Assembly: GCA_024760905.1 (NCBI GenBank)
Contig: CM045746.1
Span: forward strand, 4,122,001-4,186,000
Length of the DNA: 64,000 nt
Direction of reading: 5' to 3'
Origin: Plotosus lineatus
Lineage: Eukaryota > Chordata > Actinopteri > Siluriformes > Plotosidae
Under the pieces are notes generated by a model. It saw only the letters and a program-made list of their open reading frames with translations, was not told the DNA's origin and made no database searches. The position numbers and the translations under genes are program-made. Each line of letters starts with the position of its first letter. The stretch's first letter is position 1. Positions 23,159 to 35,622 of the stretch are shown one piece after another.

Positions 23159-25829
23159 ACATGTACCAACAAGATGGCGGCCGTGAGGCTTGCCCCGGCA
23201 CAAGCTCTGCTTCTATGTCTTGCACTTTTGTCAATGTTTTATGTTAAAAAGTCGGAATGTCTTCTCACATACACTCGTTGGGAGTTACTATCCCTCAGAG
23301 CTAACTCAGCAGCGACTGTTTCATCCATGATCTCATCGCTACCTGCGGAAATTCTAGAAATGAACAACTCATCTGGATATCCGACCTCCTGGAGACGCAA
23401 GCGAGACCGGAGGAAGCGACGAGCCGGCGTCCTTTCCATGTTCAGGAAGCGGCCGTACCGGCCACCTTTACCGGTTCTGCTGCTGACAAACGTGAGATCC
23501 ATCAGAAATAAAATTGACGAACTCATCCTTCTTCTTCAAAATAAGAAGGATTACAAAGACTGTTCTGCCATCTGCCTGACCGAGATCTGGCTCGACCACA
23601 CCGTGCCAGACCAGGCAGTAACCCCGCCCGGCTTCTCACTCTACCGTGCCGACAGGTCAGTCAAGGTATCTACAAAAACTAAAGGTGGTGGAATATGTTT
23701 TTTGATTAACCAACGCTGGTGTAGCAACACGACTGTATTAAACACTACTTGTTCACCACAATTGGAATACATCAGCGTGAAATGCAGACCCGCCTACCTC
23801 CCGAGAGAATTTGCCTCCGTTATACTGATTGGCGTTTACATCCCGCCATCGGCTAACGCCAACTTCGCCATCACGGAGCTTGCGACCTACATATCAACCG
23901 TTGAAAACTCTCATCCCGACGCAGTAGTCACTGTGCTCGGTGGCTTTAATCATACCAACTTGTCCACCGAACTCCCCAACTATATTCAACAGGTCACATG
24001 TCCTAGCAGAGGCACGAATACACTGGATCATTGCTACGTCACCGTCAGCGATGCTTACCGAGCTTTCCCAAGGGCTCCGCTCGGAACGTCCGACCACGCC
24101 ATGCTGCTCCTCATCCCGAAATACAAACAAAAACTTAAATCCACAAACTCCACATCCAAAACAGTTAAGTCCTGGTCCAAGGCAGCCGTTGAGACTTTGA
24201 GAGGCTGCTTTGAATGCACTGATTGGGATGTATTCAGTGCAGGTGAGAACTGCCTCGACGTGCTCACGGACGTGGTGACGTCATACATCAACTTCTGCAT
24301 GGATCTGTGTATCCCAACAAAAACTGTGGAGGCATACAGTAATAACAAACCTTGGTTTACAAAAGATATCTTACTCATTTGCAAGAAAAAGAAAAAGAAC
24401 TCTGCTTTCCTCAGCGGAGACAAGGAGTCATACACCACTGCCAAATATCAATTGAGGTCTGCAATCAGGAAAGCTAAATCAAACTATGCAATAAAGCTGG
24501 AACATCAGATCACATCAAACAATACCCGATATGTATGGAAAAAACTAAAGGACATGACCGATTACAAAAAAAAAAAAAAAAAACCCTCCATTTTATCTGA
24601 CATTGATATGGACCTTCCAAACACACTCAATGAGTTCTATGGGAGGTTTGAACAGTCCCCAGTCCCCCCCCTATCCCCTCCCTCACCCCCTCCCACACCC
24701 CTCATTTCACATCCAGGAGGAAGAGGTCAGGAACATCTTTAAGAAAAATAACAAGAGGAAAGCAGCTGGCCCAGACGGGATCACCCCTGCTGTTCTTAAG
24801 TACTGCGCAGCTCAACTGGCCCCATTATTCACCTCCATCTTTAATACGTCCCTCCGCCACTGTACAGTTCCACTATGTTTCAAGGTTTCATCCATAATCC
24901 CTGTCCCAAAATCATCAAAGATCTCATGTCTCAACGACTACAGACCAATCGCCCTAACATCCGTGGTCATGAAGTCGTTTGAACGCATCATCCTCAATCA
25001 TCTGAAGGCATCCACTACCCCCCTGCTCGACCCTCATCAATTTGCTTACCGTGATAACAGGTCTGTTGAGGATGCCGTCAACCTGGCCCTCTACCACATC
25101 TTACAGCACCTTGAGTCTCCTAACAGCTATGCCCGTATCCTTTTCATTTACTTCAGTTCTGCTTTTAACACAATAAACCTGGTCAACCTCTTTAATAAAC
25201 TGACGGACATGAACATTGACCCCTGTCTACGCCATTGGTTATGGAGCTTCCTATGGAAAAGGCAACAAAGGGTTAAGATGGGTAACCTCTCACCTCGACC
25301 TCTGACCCTCAGCACAGGTGTCCCCCAGGGTTGCGTCCTCTCACCATGGCTTTTTTCTCTGTACACAAACCATATGACATCCCATCACAGTTCAGTTTCC
25401 ATTTTTAAGTATGCAGATGACACTACGATCATTGGACTCATAACTATGGATAATGAACACCAGTACCACCAACCCATCCAAAACACAAGAACTAATAATT
25501 GACTTCAGGCACACAGCCTCACTCAAAACTCCCATTCACATCTCAAATGAACCCATAGCCATAACTGACTCTTCGAAATTTCTCGGCACTCACATTAACA
25601 ATACACTAAAATGGAACACTAACACAGACTACATTCACAAATAAGTTCACCAAAGACTTTTTCCTGAGACAGCTCAAGAAATTCAGAGTGAAAACAAATC
25701 TCCTCCTCCGTTTCTACTCCGCCATCATTGAGAGCACTCTCACTTCATCCATAACAGTTTGGTATGGCAGCCTAGACAGCAACTCACAGAAAAAACTACA
25801 GCGCATTGTCAAGAAATCCGGAGGGACAG
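23159..25829 (+). mobile_element. L2/Rex1-type (CR1-group) LINE inserted in RTE R2
   Basis: Begins near CCAACAAGATGGCGGCCGTG, a typical CR1-group 5' start, and carries endonuclease then reverse transcriptase. The 3' end is missing: coding sequence stops near 25829, where an inverted LINE fragment begins. The insertion point splits the RTE reverse transcriptase. Confidence 0.85.
23163..25829 (+). pseudogene. L2/Rex1-type endonuclease-reverse transcriptase
   Basis: Endonuclease part: LLLTNVRSIRNKIDELILLL, AICLTEIWLDHTVPD, VLGGFNHTNL and GTSDHAMLLLIP. RT part (frame 24603-25502): RKAAGPDGITPAVLK, NDYRPIALTSVVMKSFERI, GVPQGCVLSPWLF (motif B) and FKYADDTTIIG (motif C). In motif A the usual DFSSAFNTI reads YFSSAFNTI, so the first catalytic Asp is lost. 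A frame change occurs in the C-rich stretch 24655-24700 and others near 25500 and 25645. The C-terminal LLLRFYSAIIESTLTSSITV block is at 25688-25790. Confidence 0.85.
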
Positions 25830-26290
25830 TCGCCTCATCAGGTGTACTCTCCTTGAGCCATGTTTCACAGACACACAGTCGTGTAGATCCGTCTGCGCTG
25901 AAATCTGAGCATGAAGCTTGTCCATCTTGTTTCGCAGGGACTGAACATTTTCAAGTAGTATGGCCGGAAGTGCTCACCAAGCCTCTGACAACTCCGCCTG
26001 GGCTTAGCCGGTAACCGCTAGCTAACCGCTAGCATTGAGCTGCCATCGCATATACAGTAAGCTCAAGATAGAAGTTGTTGCGTGCTTAGTTGCCCGAAGC
26101 TGAAGCTGCCCAAAGCTGTAGTAGGGTCGACCGATCATAGACGAGCATAGTGCAAAACATCAACAAACAAATAAAACAAATTAAAATGAACAAAGAAACA
26201 ATTTGACTCTGAGACCTCTGCAACGTTTCCCTCTAGGTAGCGCCATCTTGAAGACGTCACTCCAAAACATCACTCCAAGTTCAATGTAAA
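25830..26290 (-). mobile_element. Inverted LINE 5' fragment
   Basis: On the minus strand, codons near 25860-25990 resemble ENVQSLRNKMDKLHAQ-like endonuclease starts, followed (towards higher coordinates) by the leader GAGCATAGTGCAAAACATCA and TTTCCCTCTAGGTAGCGCCA. Two further copies are at 27000-27340 and 28340-28970. Confidence 0.55.
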
Positions 26291-26998
26291 AGGACATGAA
26301 GCGTAATAAAGTTTATCCGTTTGGTATCATTTGTTAAGCATGCTACAGAAATAAAATCTCACGCACAAACATTTTCAGAATTAACTTAGGTACTGTACTG
26401 GATAATAATTGAAAAAGACTTTAAAACGAGTGCTTCACAACAGTATATGCTGTATAATGTTTATATTTTATCATAAATAAAAATAAGAGTAAAAATTGTA
26501 AAGTTTTTCTTAATCATTACTATATTTTACTACATTAATACTGTATTAATGAGTAAGACTGTCTATAGAATGTGTTTAAGAAGCATACTTTAACGCATGT
26601 AATAGGTACATGGTATTTTACTTCCGGCTGCTCATTCGTGCATGTGACGTGTTACACGGGGTTTTACTTCCAGGTACAGAACTCGCGGATCATCTCGATT
26701 CGCAGGAGGGCTCGAAAGGCTTTTTCAATTATTATTCCAGTTCAGTACCCAAGTTAATGTTTAGAATGTTTGTGCGTGAGATTTTATGTTCTGTAGCATA
26801 TTTAGCAAACGATACCAAAAGGATAAACTTTATTACGCTTCATGTCCTTTTACATCGAACTTGGAGTGACGTCGTGGAGTTTTCAGAGTCAAATTGTTTC
26901 TTTGTTCATTTTAATTTGTTTTATTTGTTGTTTTGTTTGTTCATATTTTGCACTATGCTCGTCTATGACCGGTCGACCCTACTACAGCTATGAGATTG
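26108..26998. repeat. Large imperfect inverted repeat
   Basis: Arms about 26108-26383 and 26764-26998 are reverse complements with some indels (for example AAAGGACATGAAGCGTAATA against TATTACGCTTCATGTCCTTT, and GTCGACCGATCATAGACGAG against CTCGTCTATGACCGGTCGAC). The spacer of about 380 bp shares sequence with 54890-55030 and 55650-55740. It may be two head-to-head LINE leaders or a foldback element. Confidence 0.8.
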
Positions 26999-27340
26999 GA
27001 GTCTTCTGAAGTTTAGCACTTTTTTATCCTGAGCTAATATGCTATGGTAGTTCAATGCTAGCCGCACCTTGGCTAACAATAAGCCCAGGCGGGATGGGGC
27101 CAAACGACCGCTCCGGCGCTTGGGATCACAGGGGGTGAAGGCCGTGTAGCCGGCTGGTGCAATCGCCTCGTCGGGTGTACTCTTCTCGAGCCGTGTTTCA
27201 CAGAAACACAGCATGTAGCAGTCCTGTAGGTCCTTCTGCGCTGCAATCTGAGCGTGAAGCTCGTCCATCTTGTTTCGCAAGGACTGAACATTTTCAAGCA
27301 GTATGACCGGAAGTGCTAACCTTCCATTTCTAACCAAGCG
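26999..27340 (-). mobile_element. LINE endonuclease 5' fragment, inverted
   Basis: Minus-strand frame 26963-27337 reads MVRNGRLALPVILLENVQSL, RNKMDELHAQIAAQKDLQDC and LCFCETRLEKSTPDEAIAPA, the first endonuclease strands of a CR1/L2-group LINE. The frame then runs into non-coding leader. Confidence 0.65.
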
Positions 27341-27960
27341 CCGGTGACTCTGAGAACTCCGCCTGGGCTTATTGTTAGCCGGGGTGCGAGGTGTTTCAAG
27401 AGCGAGCTATCCTTTGCGGTTTTGACGATTTTTGGCAAGATGTTGTCACTGCCTGGAGCCTTCCTGCTTGAGATGGAGTCTATCACATTGCTGAGCGCCT
27501 CGATGATGGATAGAGTGTCAAGCTCATACATAACAGACAGTGGAGGGATGTTCTCAAGGACTGTGTTCGAGACGGTGGCTTCTCTCAAGTCGAGCTCTTG
27601 GTAGTGCTCAGCCCATTTCTCCATTTGTTTGCCACGATCCTTGATGACATCACCTGCAGCTGATTTTAGTGAGGCGGTCTTCATGGCACTGGAACCAAAA
27701 GCCTTCTTCGTGCCTTCGTACATTTTCTGCACATTTCCAAGATCTGCAGAAAGCTGTATGTCCTGGCAGAGGTTAAGCCAGTAGTTGTTGGCACAACGCC
27801 TTGCAATCTTTTGTGCATTATTCCTTGCAGCGCACAGTGCAGCAAGTGTTCGCACAGAGAGGGCTCCTTCTTGTGAGTGCTTAGGGCTGCACGTTTGGCG
27901 GCGATGGCAGTTTCCATCTCATCAGCTCCTGCTTCAAACCAATTCACACTCATCCCCACC
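27341..27960 (-). pseudogene. Second RTE-like lineage: RT N-terminal linker fragment
   Basis: Minus-strand codons 27316-27855 include RRCANNYWLNLCQDIQLSAD, MYEGTKKAFGSS, LKSAAGDVIKDRGKQMEKWA and SRKAPGSDNI, the linker and first RT motif of a non-LTR element related to RTE but distinct from copies R1-R4. It continues upstream (higher coordinates) at 28975-29340 after two insertions. Truncated before the catalytic motifs. Confidence 0.6.
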
Positions 27961-28339
27961 TTTAAGATTCAAGATTCAAGCTTTTAATTGTCATTTGTGT
28001 TTTTTACACATGCGGTTGTTCCAAGAGGTAAGTTACAAAATGGAAGGAAGGTTCAAAACAACAAAAACACAATCTGCTGTAAATAAATATATAAAAATTA
28101 TATATTTAAAAGGGCCTTACACAGACCCAGTAAAAAAAAAAAAAAAAAAAAAAAATCAAAGTAATAAAAATAAATGATAATAAAAATAATGAAAATAAAA
28201 TAATGATAATGATAATACAATAAATAAATAACCAGTAGATATAACAGCAATAAATTAAATTGCACTAAATTGTTATGTTATATTATTATAATTATAATTG
28301 TATAAATATATTTATATTGCCCTATACCCATTATTTTGT
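27961..28339. mobile_element. LINE/SINE 3'-tail fragment with A-rich end
   Basis: Starts AAGATTCAAGATTCAAGC and matches the split fragment at 10385-10517 and 12965-13060. An A run (28134-28155) and (AATAA)n sequence follow. It lies between the two pieces of the RTE-like pseudogene. Confidence 0.55.
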
Positions 28340-28974
28340 TTGGAAAGAAAAAAAGAACAATTCTCTGGGTAAACAAAATGGCCACAATCTCAGTTAGATC
28401 TTTCACATTCTCAGAGCAAGATAAGCTACAACCAGTACGCCAAAGTGAGCCGAGTAACCAGCTTGTGTAATCACCTTGTTGGGTGTACTTTTCTCGAGCC
28501 ATGTTTCACAGAACAGCGTGGCGCAGTCCTGTAGATACCTCTGCACTGCAATCCGAGCATGAAGCTGGTCCATTTTGTTTCGCAGAGACTGAACATTTTC
28601 AAGCAGTATGACCAGGAGCGCTCCCCTTCCACTGCTAACCAAGCGCCGGAGTCGTCATTCAGCCACCCCCCACCCCCCCACCACCACCTCCACCCCGCAT
28701 GCCGCGTCTCCACCTGGGCTTGTTGTTATTCGGGGTGCAGCTAGCATTGAGCTACGGTAGCATATTAGCTCAGGATAGGAGTTGAGGGTGCTCAGTTCTT
28801 AATGTACGAAAGGACTGTGCTCTCATAGCTGTGGTAGAGTCGCTCGGTCATAGATGAGCATAGTGCAAAGTATGAACAAACAAGAACAAATAAAACAATC
28901 AAAACAAACAAAGAAACAACATGACTCTGTGACATTGCTCTCAAGGGAGAGCCATCTTTTCTTCCCAACGGTGC
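28340..28974 (-). mobile_element. LINE 5' fragment, inverted (third copy)
   Basis: Minus-strand frame 28403-28642 reads SSGRGALLVILLENVQSLRN and KMDQLHARIAVQRYLQDCAT, closely like 26999-27340. The leader with GAACAAATAAAACAATC and TTGCTCTCAAGGGAGAGCCA follows to about 28955. Confidence 0.65.
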
Positions 28975-29340
28975 CTATGGCGGTGTCAAACACAGCCTTG
29001 CGGATGTGGTTCCACCTTGCATTTAGCACAGTCAGTGGGGTATTTATAGCTTCAACATAACGTTCCCGCAGTTCAGGCACTCCAGTCATAGCTGTGTTGG
29101 CTGGGGTTTCTGCTTGGAACGGTTGACACGTCTGAGGCAGAGACGTACCGTGGTGGCAACCAGAGACTGGTTGGTGTCACAGTCGGCACTGTTGAAACTG
29201 CATGTGACCAGCACTTGGTTCAGCAAGGATCTCCTGGTGATGACGAAGTCCAGCTGATGCCTGTGGTTCGATCTTGGGTGTCTCCAGGACACTCGGTGGC
29301 AGGAATTGGTGGAGAAGAATGTGTTGATCAAACAGAGGTT
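28975..29340 (-). pseudogene. RTE-like endonuclease C-terminal fragment
   Basis: Minus-strand codons give INTFFSTNSCHRVSWRHPRS, HQLDFVITRRSLLNQVLVTC and NSADCDTNQSLVATTVRL (29086-29331), then LRERYVEAINTPLTVLNARW (28960-29089). This is the C-terminal endonuclease region (SxDHxLV-like motif as CDTNQSLV) of the same lineage as 27341-27960. Shifted frames and insertions make it inactive. Confidence 0.65.
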
Positions 29341-30926
29341 ATGAAAGGAGCAGAGCTCAAGAAGGTGTTAGCCGTTCGCAAACAGGCTCCGGCCTGGAAC
29401 CCAGCCCCCAGACACCATGTTCATATGGGAAGGGGGGGTGTCTAAAGTTCAGTTTTGCTGTTGTCATCCCAGTATACATCATCTCAACCAATCAGCAGGA
29501 AGGAAAAACAAAAGCTCTCAGCCATTGGCTAAATTTGAATCACGTGCCAGTTACTTCAGAATTTGTCGGCAGTTTCAGAATCATTGACCCAAGCATCACA
29601 TATCTTTAAAATATAAAATATCTGTGTGCTGTCACAGAAAAGCACAAAGCACAAGGATATGTATACATGGTTCAGCTGCTCTTCCATGTTGATGTGAATA
29701 TATAACATTTAAACTCGTGTTTATGGTTCTCATATGAAAGCAATTTTGCAATCTTTATGTATGGAAGTATCTGTCAAACCACAGAATCTTTAAGCTCTGA
29801 TTGGTAATTGATCAACTTGTTTCATGTCAAAGTTCAGCTTCGTTAAACTGCTCACTCGCCCACTACTAGTTGCCTCTCGTTGTGCACATGGGGTATGATC
29901 AGTATATGGATTTTGCATGCTTGCTTGTCACTTCCTACGTGAAAGAGGCTTAAGAACAATAATCATGCTTAGTTCCTGATTTATGGACACACAGAACAAA
30001 AGGAACCTTAATCCAAGAGTTCGCAGAACTATGAAAAGTTTCCTTGGCCTGAAAGCGCCCACTGCTGGAAAGTTTTACTGCATAAATAAAAAAGAAGGTT
30101 CCTAGCAGAGCCCTGTGTGTTTCTCAGCAGAAATCCAACGTTTGATTGAACAAACACAGAGCGAGGTTAGAGCATATTTGTGAGGCACTCAACCGAAAGT
30201 AGGCGCTTGTCGCACAGACCACTTTTGAGATAAAGGCCAGAAAAGTAAAAATGGTCCATTTTTATCGAAATTCCAATTTTGCATATATTCAACTATCACT
30301 TGGTCACGTGAAATTGACTAAAACTCACTAAAAATGTCTCCCCCCCCCCCATTTTTATAACGAGTACTTTCATAAAACTAGATAAAAACAGTAGCAAACT
30401 TTCCTGGTTTTCGTTGCAATTATTCACCGAGTTTGGTACAAGACACACTATAATCCATACACCAGAAGAATGGTCGTGAAGTAGTCTGCTGTTTTGATAT
30501 TAAAATGCCATTTCAGCAAATAAAATAAAGGTTATGAAGACGATATGCTTGTAAACAGTGCAGGCTAGTTGCTAAGGAAGATCTGAAACGAGCACACTGA
30601 TTGATCAGCTCGGGCTTGCACATGCGCAGTGCCCGTCACACGTTAACTTCCAGTTTACTTCCTGACTTTAGCATCCAGAACTTATCTCCGACTTTCTCTT
30701 CAATAACAGTCATTAAGTTTATTTATAAGACTGTGAATACCATAATTTCTGGAAAAGGAGAGTGAAATGTCAATAATATCTAGCAGCATTAGTATAGATG
30801 TTAAATTCGATGCGAGAATTCGGCTTTGAAGATGCCGGAATGCTTGGCCTTCCTGAACATTATTTCGCCAGTGAGTGTTTTTCTTTGCATGCAAAATTTG
30901 ATTATGGAATATTTTTTTTTTTATTA
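29341..30926. other. Intronic sequence, little recognised
   Basis: 29375-29475 matches the right end of the AGGGATGACAA MITE. 29490-29560 (AACCAATCAGCAGGAAGG) matches 55966-56005. The remainder has no gene, and a C run lies at 30340-30351. Confidence 0.5.
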
Positions 30927-31301
30927 CAGTCGACCCCTACTTACGAAATTAATCCGTTCCAGCGCCTTTTTTTGTAACGTGGGAGTTTCCTAAGTAGGGG
31001 CACATTTTACATGTAAAATGCCTGATTCGTTTTAAGGCTTCCAAGACCACCCCATAAACCCTTTAAAAATGATAAAAGTACACCAATTTTGGAGGAAATA
31101 TGTCTTAAAAGTAAAAGAAAATTATTTATTAAACCATTTAAACATTTTATTAACATATTAAACCATTTCATGAACATATTTATTAATTAAACCATTATTA
31201 AACATTTTTTATTAACACACACACACCTGTCTCTCTCTCTCTCTCTCTCCCCCTCTCCCTCTCAAAAAATAAACTAAAGAGTTAAGCCTCCTTCTGTCAC
31301 A

Positions 31302-31355
<54 letters not shown>

Positions 31356-31620
31356 CTCTCTCTTTCTCTCTCGTTCTCTCTCTCGCTCTCACACATACAC
31401 ACAAAACTCGGGCAGCTGACGGAACAATTCTGTTTAAATGGACGGGATGTTTTATTTTAAGTGGAATTAAAGTACCTGTTTGAAAGATCAGAGGTCCTCA
31501 TTCAATATTAACTTGCTTACTTGCGAGATCGGAGGTCTTCTCCCACTGAGCACTCTGTTTTAATATCTTACCGAAGTAATCGTCAACTCTCCTTCACACT
31601 TGTGACAAACAGGAAGTATG
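30927..31620. mobile_element. TA-flanked element (CAGTCGACCCCTACTTACGA family), left part
   Basis: Left end CAGTCGACCCCTACTTACGA after TA at 30925-30926. The part 31141-31620 aligns in the same orientation with 35464-36290, including AAAACTCGGGCAGCTGACGG and GGACGGGATGTTT. It contains CT and CA repeats (31231-31400). The right end is missing after CAGGAAGTATG. Confidence 0.75.
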
Positions 31621-32333
31621 ATTTGAATGATTATTCATCTATTCAATACATACTGATCTTATTGGAATAAACAAAAATGGAAGAAAAAAAAAGTTGTTTT
31701 TGTACATTTTTGGGGGGATACCACAGTGCCTGATGGGTTAAAAAAGGGCGAGTCAGATTAAAATGAGGATGATTTCTCTTATCATCTCTTCCTTGACATG
31801 TTTTCTAAAAGTTTATATGGCTGCGGTGCATAAAAATGTTTGGTTGCTAAGGACTAATGATCTTGGAAAAAGGGTAATCTTTGTGCTCATTTTTCTGTAA
31901 AACATCTTTTGAAAATTTTAGTTGAATGCTCACACAAGAAATGGCATAGCTCGGTCAATTTTCAAGGTATTGACAAACTTTTTGCTGCATTTTGCAGCTT
32001 TGGGCCTCCTCTATCTGACTGTGTAAAATCTCATTTTTCATTTTTGGACACAAGAGCCTACTTTTGGTGGCTTACATTTTATTCAACTTGCTTAAGAATC
32101 CCAGACACAAGAGAAACAGGTGTTGCATTGACCAGATGTTACAAAGCTCTTCAGTGTAATCCAGACATAACCAGCAGCTTGTACATGCCCCTTAACCATT
32201 AAGAAGAAGCTGAGAAATCAGCATGGTATCTAATAAGTCGTTACACCAAGGCATTTGGCTTCTGGGCAAAGTAGAACATAGTGACATTTTAAATTGCTTT
32301 GTGGTTCAAATCTTTAAATTGTTCTGTCTGTAG
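31621..32333. other. Intronic sequence upstream of the central SET exon
   Basis: No repeat family or gene recognised. A 97-codon frame at 31909-32202 has no known similarity and no coding support. The acceptor of the SET exon is at 32332-32333. Confidence 0.55.
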
Positions 32334-32480
32334 GAGTAGAATGATGGAGCAGTACTTCTCACACAGTGGTCAGTACTGTCTAAATCTGGACAGTGGTATG
32401 GTGATCGACAGCTATCGCATGGGCAACGAGGCACGTTTCATCAACCACAGCTGTGAGCCCAACTGCGAGATGCAGAAATG
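32334..32480 (+). CDS. ash1l: ash1l exon: central SET domain with NHSC motif
   Basis: This 147-bp exon lies between TAG at 32331-32333 and donor GTAAGA from 32481. It encodes the middle of [24 protein letters not shown], then the invariant [15 protein letters not shown] (32443-32454) forms part of the cofactor pocket and pseudoknot in all SET methyltransferases. The first base completes the Arg codon from exon 1, and the last two bases (TG) begin the Trp codon finished by the next exon. The fish protein has EPNC where mammals have DPNC, a conservative change. The exon is isolated, with 31 kb of intron upstream and 9 kb downstream. Confidence 0.96.
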
Positions 32481-32797
32481 GTAAGAAACAAGGAAATGAG
32501 CATTAGTCAGCATTGATTCAGAGGTGACATCGCACTTGTTTCATGAACCTTTAAATCAAAACCTCAAACCATACCAAGGACACTTTACACCAGTCATTAA
32601 TGGCAATACAGCGTCTGTTACTGCAGTACTACCCAGTGATTGTGAACAGTAAATGATTACGACAAAAAGTTTTCTCCAAATTAAGCACACAGATGTTGAT
32701 AATAATAAATGCCATTATTAACAAAATGTAAACATCCTCTGGAACAGGGAATACTCAACTACTAGGCTACAGAGGCAACATCTGCTTAGTATCAAAT

Positions 32798-32844
<47 letters not shown>

Positions 32845-33771
32845 GTAGTGAGAGCGTGCGTCCAGACTAGGGGTGGTGGTTCGTTCATTTTATCATGGAA
32901 GAACAATTGTTAAGCATGAGAGGGTAACGGACACAGCTATGCTGCCTTCTACACATTGATGCCCACATCTGCACATTCCTTTACTCATACATGCTTTCCA
33001 CATATCCAAAGCCATGTGCGGCTTACTGTGTCTTACAGGGCTTTACTGAAGCAGAAGTTGAGCTTTACTAGTTTTTACAGCTTCAGCTGTTTTTTTTTAT
33101 TAAAGATTGGACTGAGAATAAATAAACAGTCAATTTGTAAGTGTTTTGCATTATATGTATTGCAGTATATACCATGTGTTTTATATAAAATATAATCCTG
33201 TATATAATGTAATGTACCTGTTTAAAAATTTACCATAATGTTTCTTAATTATATTATAAGCCATTTTATTTGCAGGTACAAGAGTCACTAGATGAAGGTC
33301 AACAAGCTCAAAACATGTGCAAAGTTTAACATCTGTAAAGTAATTCCTAACAGAATAAAGGCATCCTGAAAGGAGTGTACTTTTATATAGAACAACACTT
33401 ACACTCAAGTGAAGTATTTTATTATTATTTTTAATATCCAAGTTATAAGAAATAAAAGTAATCACACAAATTAAATTGTAATGGTATTCGTCATCTTTAC
33501 AGCATAATTTGTGTGTATGTAATATAAGTGATACAGACACTTATTTTAACGTAAATGACCATAAAAACACAAAACTGTAATTTTATATTACGAAGTACAG
33601 AGGCTCCCCAGCTTACGAACGAGTTAGGTTCCAGACGGCCGTTTGTTAGATGAATTTGTTCGTAAGTTGTTACAGGGCATTCTTTCGAGGGGGACGTATG
33701 TTTAAACCTTGTATAAGTAACCTATACGAGTTTGTAATGTATACAATCTTTCTCTCTCTCTCTCTCTCTCA

Positions 33772-33807
<36 letters not shown>

Positions 33808-34248
33808 CGACAATACAACTGGACAATTGAACTGATCAGCTTCCGGTTGCCATTGGAAGGAGCACCGGAGAACTATAATCAAACTTCGACATGAAGATAA
33901 TCTGATTTATTTATTTATTTACCAGAAGTGTGTAATGCTTCCTAGATAATTCTATTTGATTGGTGGATTATTTGTGAATGATTGATTTAAACCTATTTTA
34001 TTCATTTAAGAAAAAGATTCGGCACAAGTTGTCCAACTTAATTAAGCCCTCTCCAGATAATTACACAATATATCTTACAACAAATATACATCAAGAGACA
34101 GACAAGGGTTAGAAAATTTATTTATAACAATGTTTAAGCCTTGTAGCGAGCTTAGAGCTGCTCACTGGCTGTACATTATTACCCTGCAGGAGTATACTTC
34201 AAGACTGCTGCTAAGTGCCAAGCATGACCATATAGGTCTATACATCCT
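32481..34248. other. Intronic sequence with microsatellites
   Basis: (CA)n at 32799-32840 and a CT/CA tract at 33750-33805. A left MITE end, CAGAGGCTCCCCAGCTTACG, at about 33599 has no partner. Otherwise AT-rich and featureless. Confidence 0.6.
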
Positions 34249-34430
34249 GTTATTCAAGTACCCATTAACAGCTTGGTGGACTGAGTGCAATGTGGATTAA
34301 GTGCCTTGCCCAGGGACACAACACAGCTTCAGACCCAGGTCAAAAATTTTTGGTGTCTCTACCTGGATTCAAACCCAAGCCTTTGTGGTGATAGGCCAGC
34401 AAGCTAACCATTACACTACCGTGCTCCGTG
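34249..34430 (-). mobile_element. tRNA-derived SINE
   Basis: On the minus strand a head with A-box-like TAATGGTTAGC and B-box-like GGTTTGAATCC (34361-34425) is followed by a body containing CCCTGGGCAAGGCACTTAAT, common to fish SINEs. Decayed, and it directly adjoins a second SINE. Confidence 0.65.
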
Positions 34431-34695
34431 CTCATCTTCATGGAGGTTTTCTTGGCAAGGAAAGTGCAGTGGTTTTGCCATTGCCTTCTGCACGATGCGA
34501 ACCTACGGACAATTTAGAACGGCCAATTAACCTACTGTGCATGTTTTGGACTGTGGGAGGAAACCGGAGTACCTGGAGGAAACCCACGCAAGCACGGGGA
34601 GAACATGCAAACTCCACACAGAAACGCCCAGGCCGGGAAACGAACCCAGGCCTTCTTGCTGTAAGGCGGACGTGCTAACCACTATGCCACCATAA
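34431..34695 (-). mobile_element. tRNA-derived SINE, second family
   Basis: The minus-strand head at 34631-34692 has GTGGTTAGCAC (A box) and GGGTTCGTTTCCC (B box), followed by GTTTGCATGTTCTCCCCGTG, GGTTTCCTCC and CAAAACATGCACAGTAGG. This is a widespread fish SINE body. It faces the same way as the neighbour at 34249-34430. Confidence 0.75.
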
Positions 34696-35244
34696 TGTAC
34701 AAAAAGAAAAATAAAGGATTTGTTTTATTTGTGAATCATTTCCCGACTCGACTCAACCTGCTGCCCGTGCGCCTGAAGCTTTAAAGTCTTTATGGTGTTA
34801 AAACATAACCATCAAAAATCATTGTTAATGACACCATTCCTCCCGTGACTCCACAGTACACATCATTCTGCACATCAAAACCACTCAGCATCGCCAATTA
34901 ACATCATTTAACTCACCGGTCCCGATCCTGGGCCCAGATAATGAAGTTATCTGTGTAGGATCGTGCGCTTCAGGCTGCGCGTCACTGGAACAGTGCAAGA
35001 CGTGCTGACCTCTGAGAGCAGCGCGTGCACATTACTGGCTCACAGGTGGAAAGTTCATACTAGTGGAGAACATGAAATTAAACACTCAGAAAACTTTTAA
35101 ACCCCCCGCCCCCCCCGCCCCTCCATAATCATCACATTATCAATATTATTATGTCCCATATTTAAACTCCTGGTTCCTCTTAATCACAGCACAGCGGATC
35201 TGATCAGATTTACAGAGTTTCACTCTTATCCAGTTCATTATAAT

Positions 35245-35447
35245 ACAGACGATCCCCGACTTACGTTCATTGGTTTTATGTTTTTTCGATTTTACTTTTT
35301 TTTTTTTATTTTAGTTTTTTTAAAGTCAAATTTTGAAATTAGACGTACCTACGTAGTACGCTGGCGTAATGACGCAAAGATGTAATGACACTGCGTCCAT
35401 TGTTTACAAACAACAGACTGAACGTACCCCTCCTTCCCAGTTCAGTT

Positions 35448-35463
<16 letters not shown>
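35245..35463. mobile_element. CAGACGCTCCCC MITE, left-end fragment
   Basis: CAGACGATCCCCGACTTACG after TA at 35243-35244, then TTGAAATTAGACGTACCTAC and ATTGTTTACAAACAACAGAC as in the copies at 10520 and 53450. It is cut at a TA run where the next element begins. Confidence 0.7.
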
Positions 35464-35478
<15 letters not shown>

Positions 35479-35565
35479 AACATATTAAACCATTTTATTA
35501 ACATATTTAGTAATTAAACCATTATTAAACATTTTTATTAACACACACACACACACCTGTCTCTA

Positions 35566-35622
<57 letters not shown>

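Noticed and set aside
31909..32202. 97-codon frame upstream of the central SET exon
   Set aside because: No recognised similarity, no splice context consistent with ash1l, and the phase of the flanking exons already matches without it.
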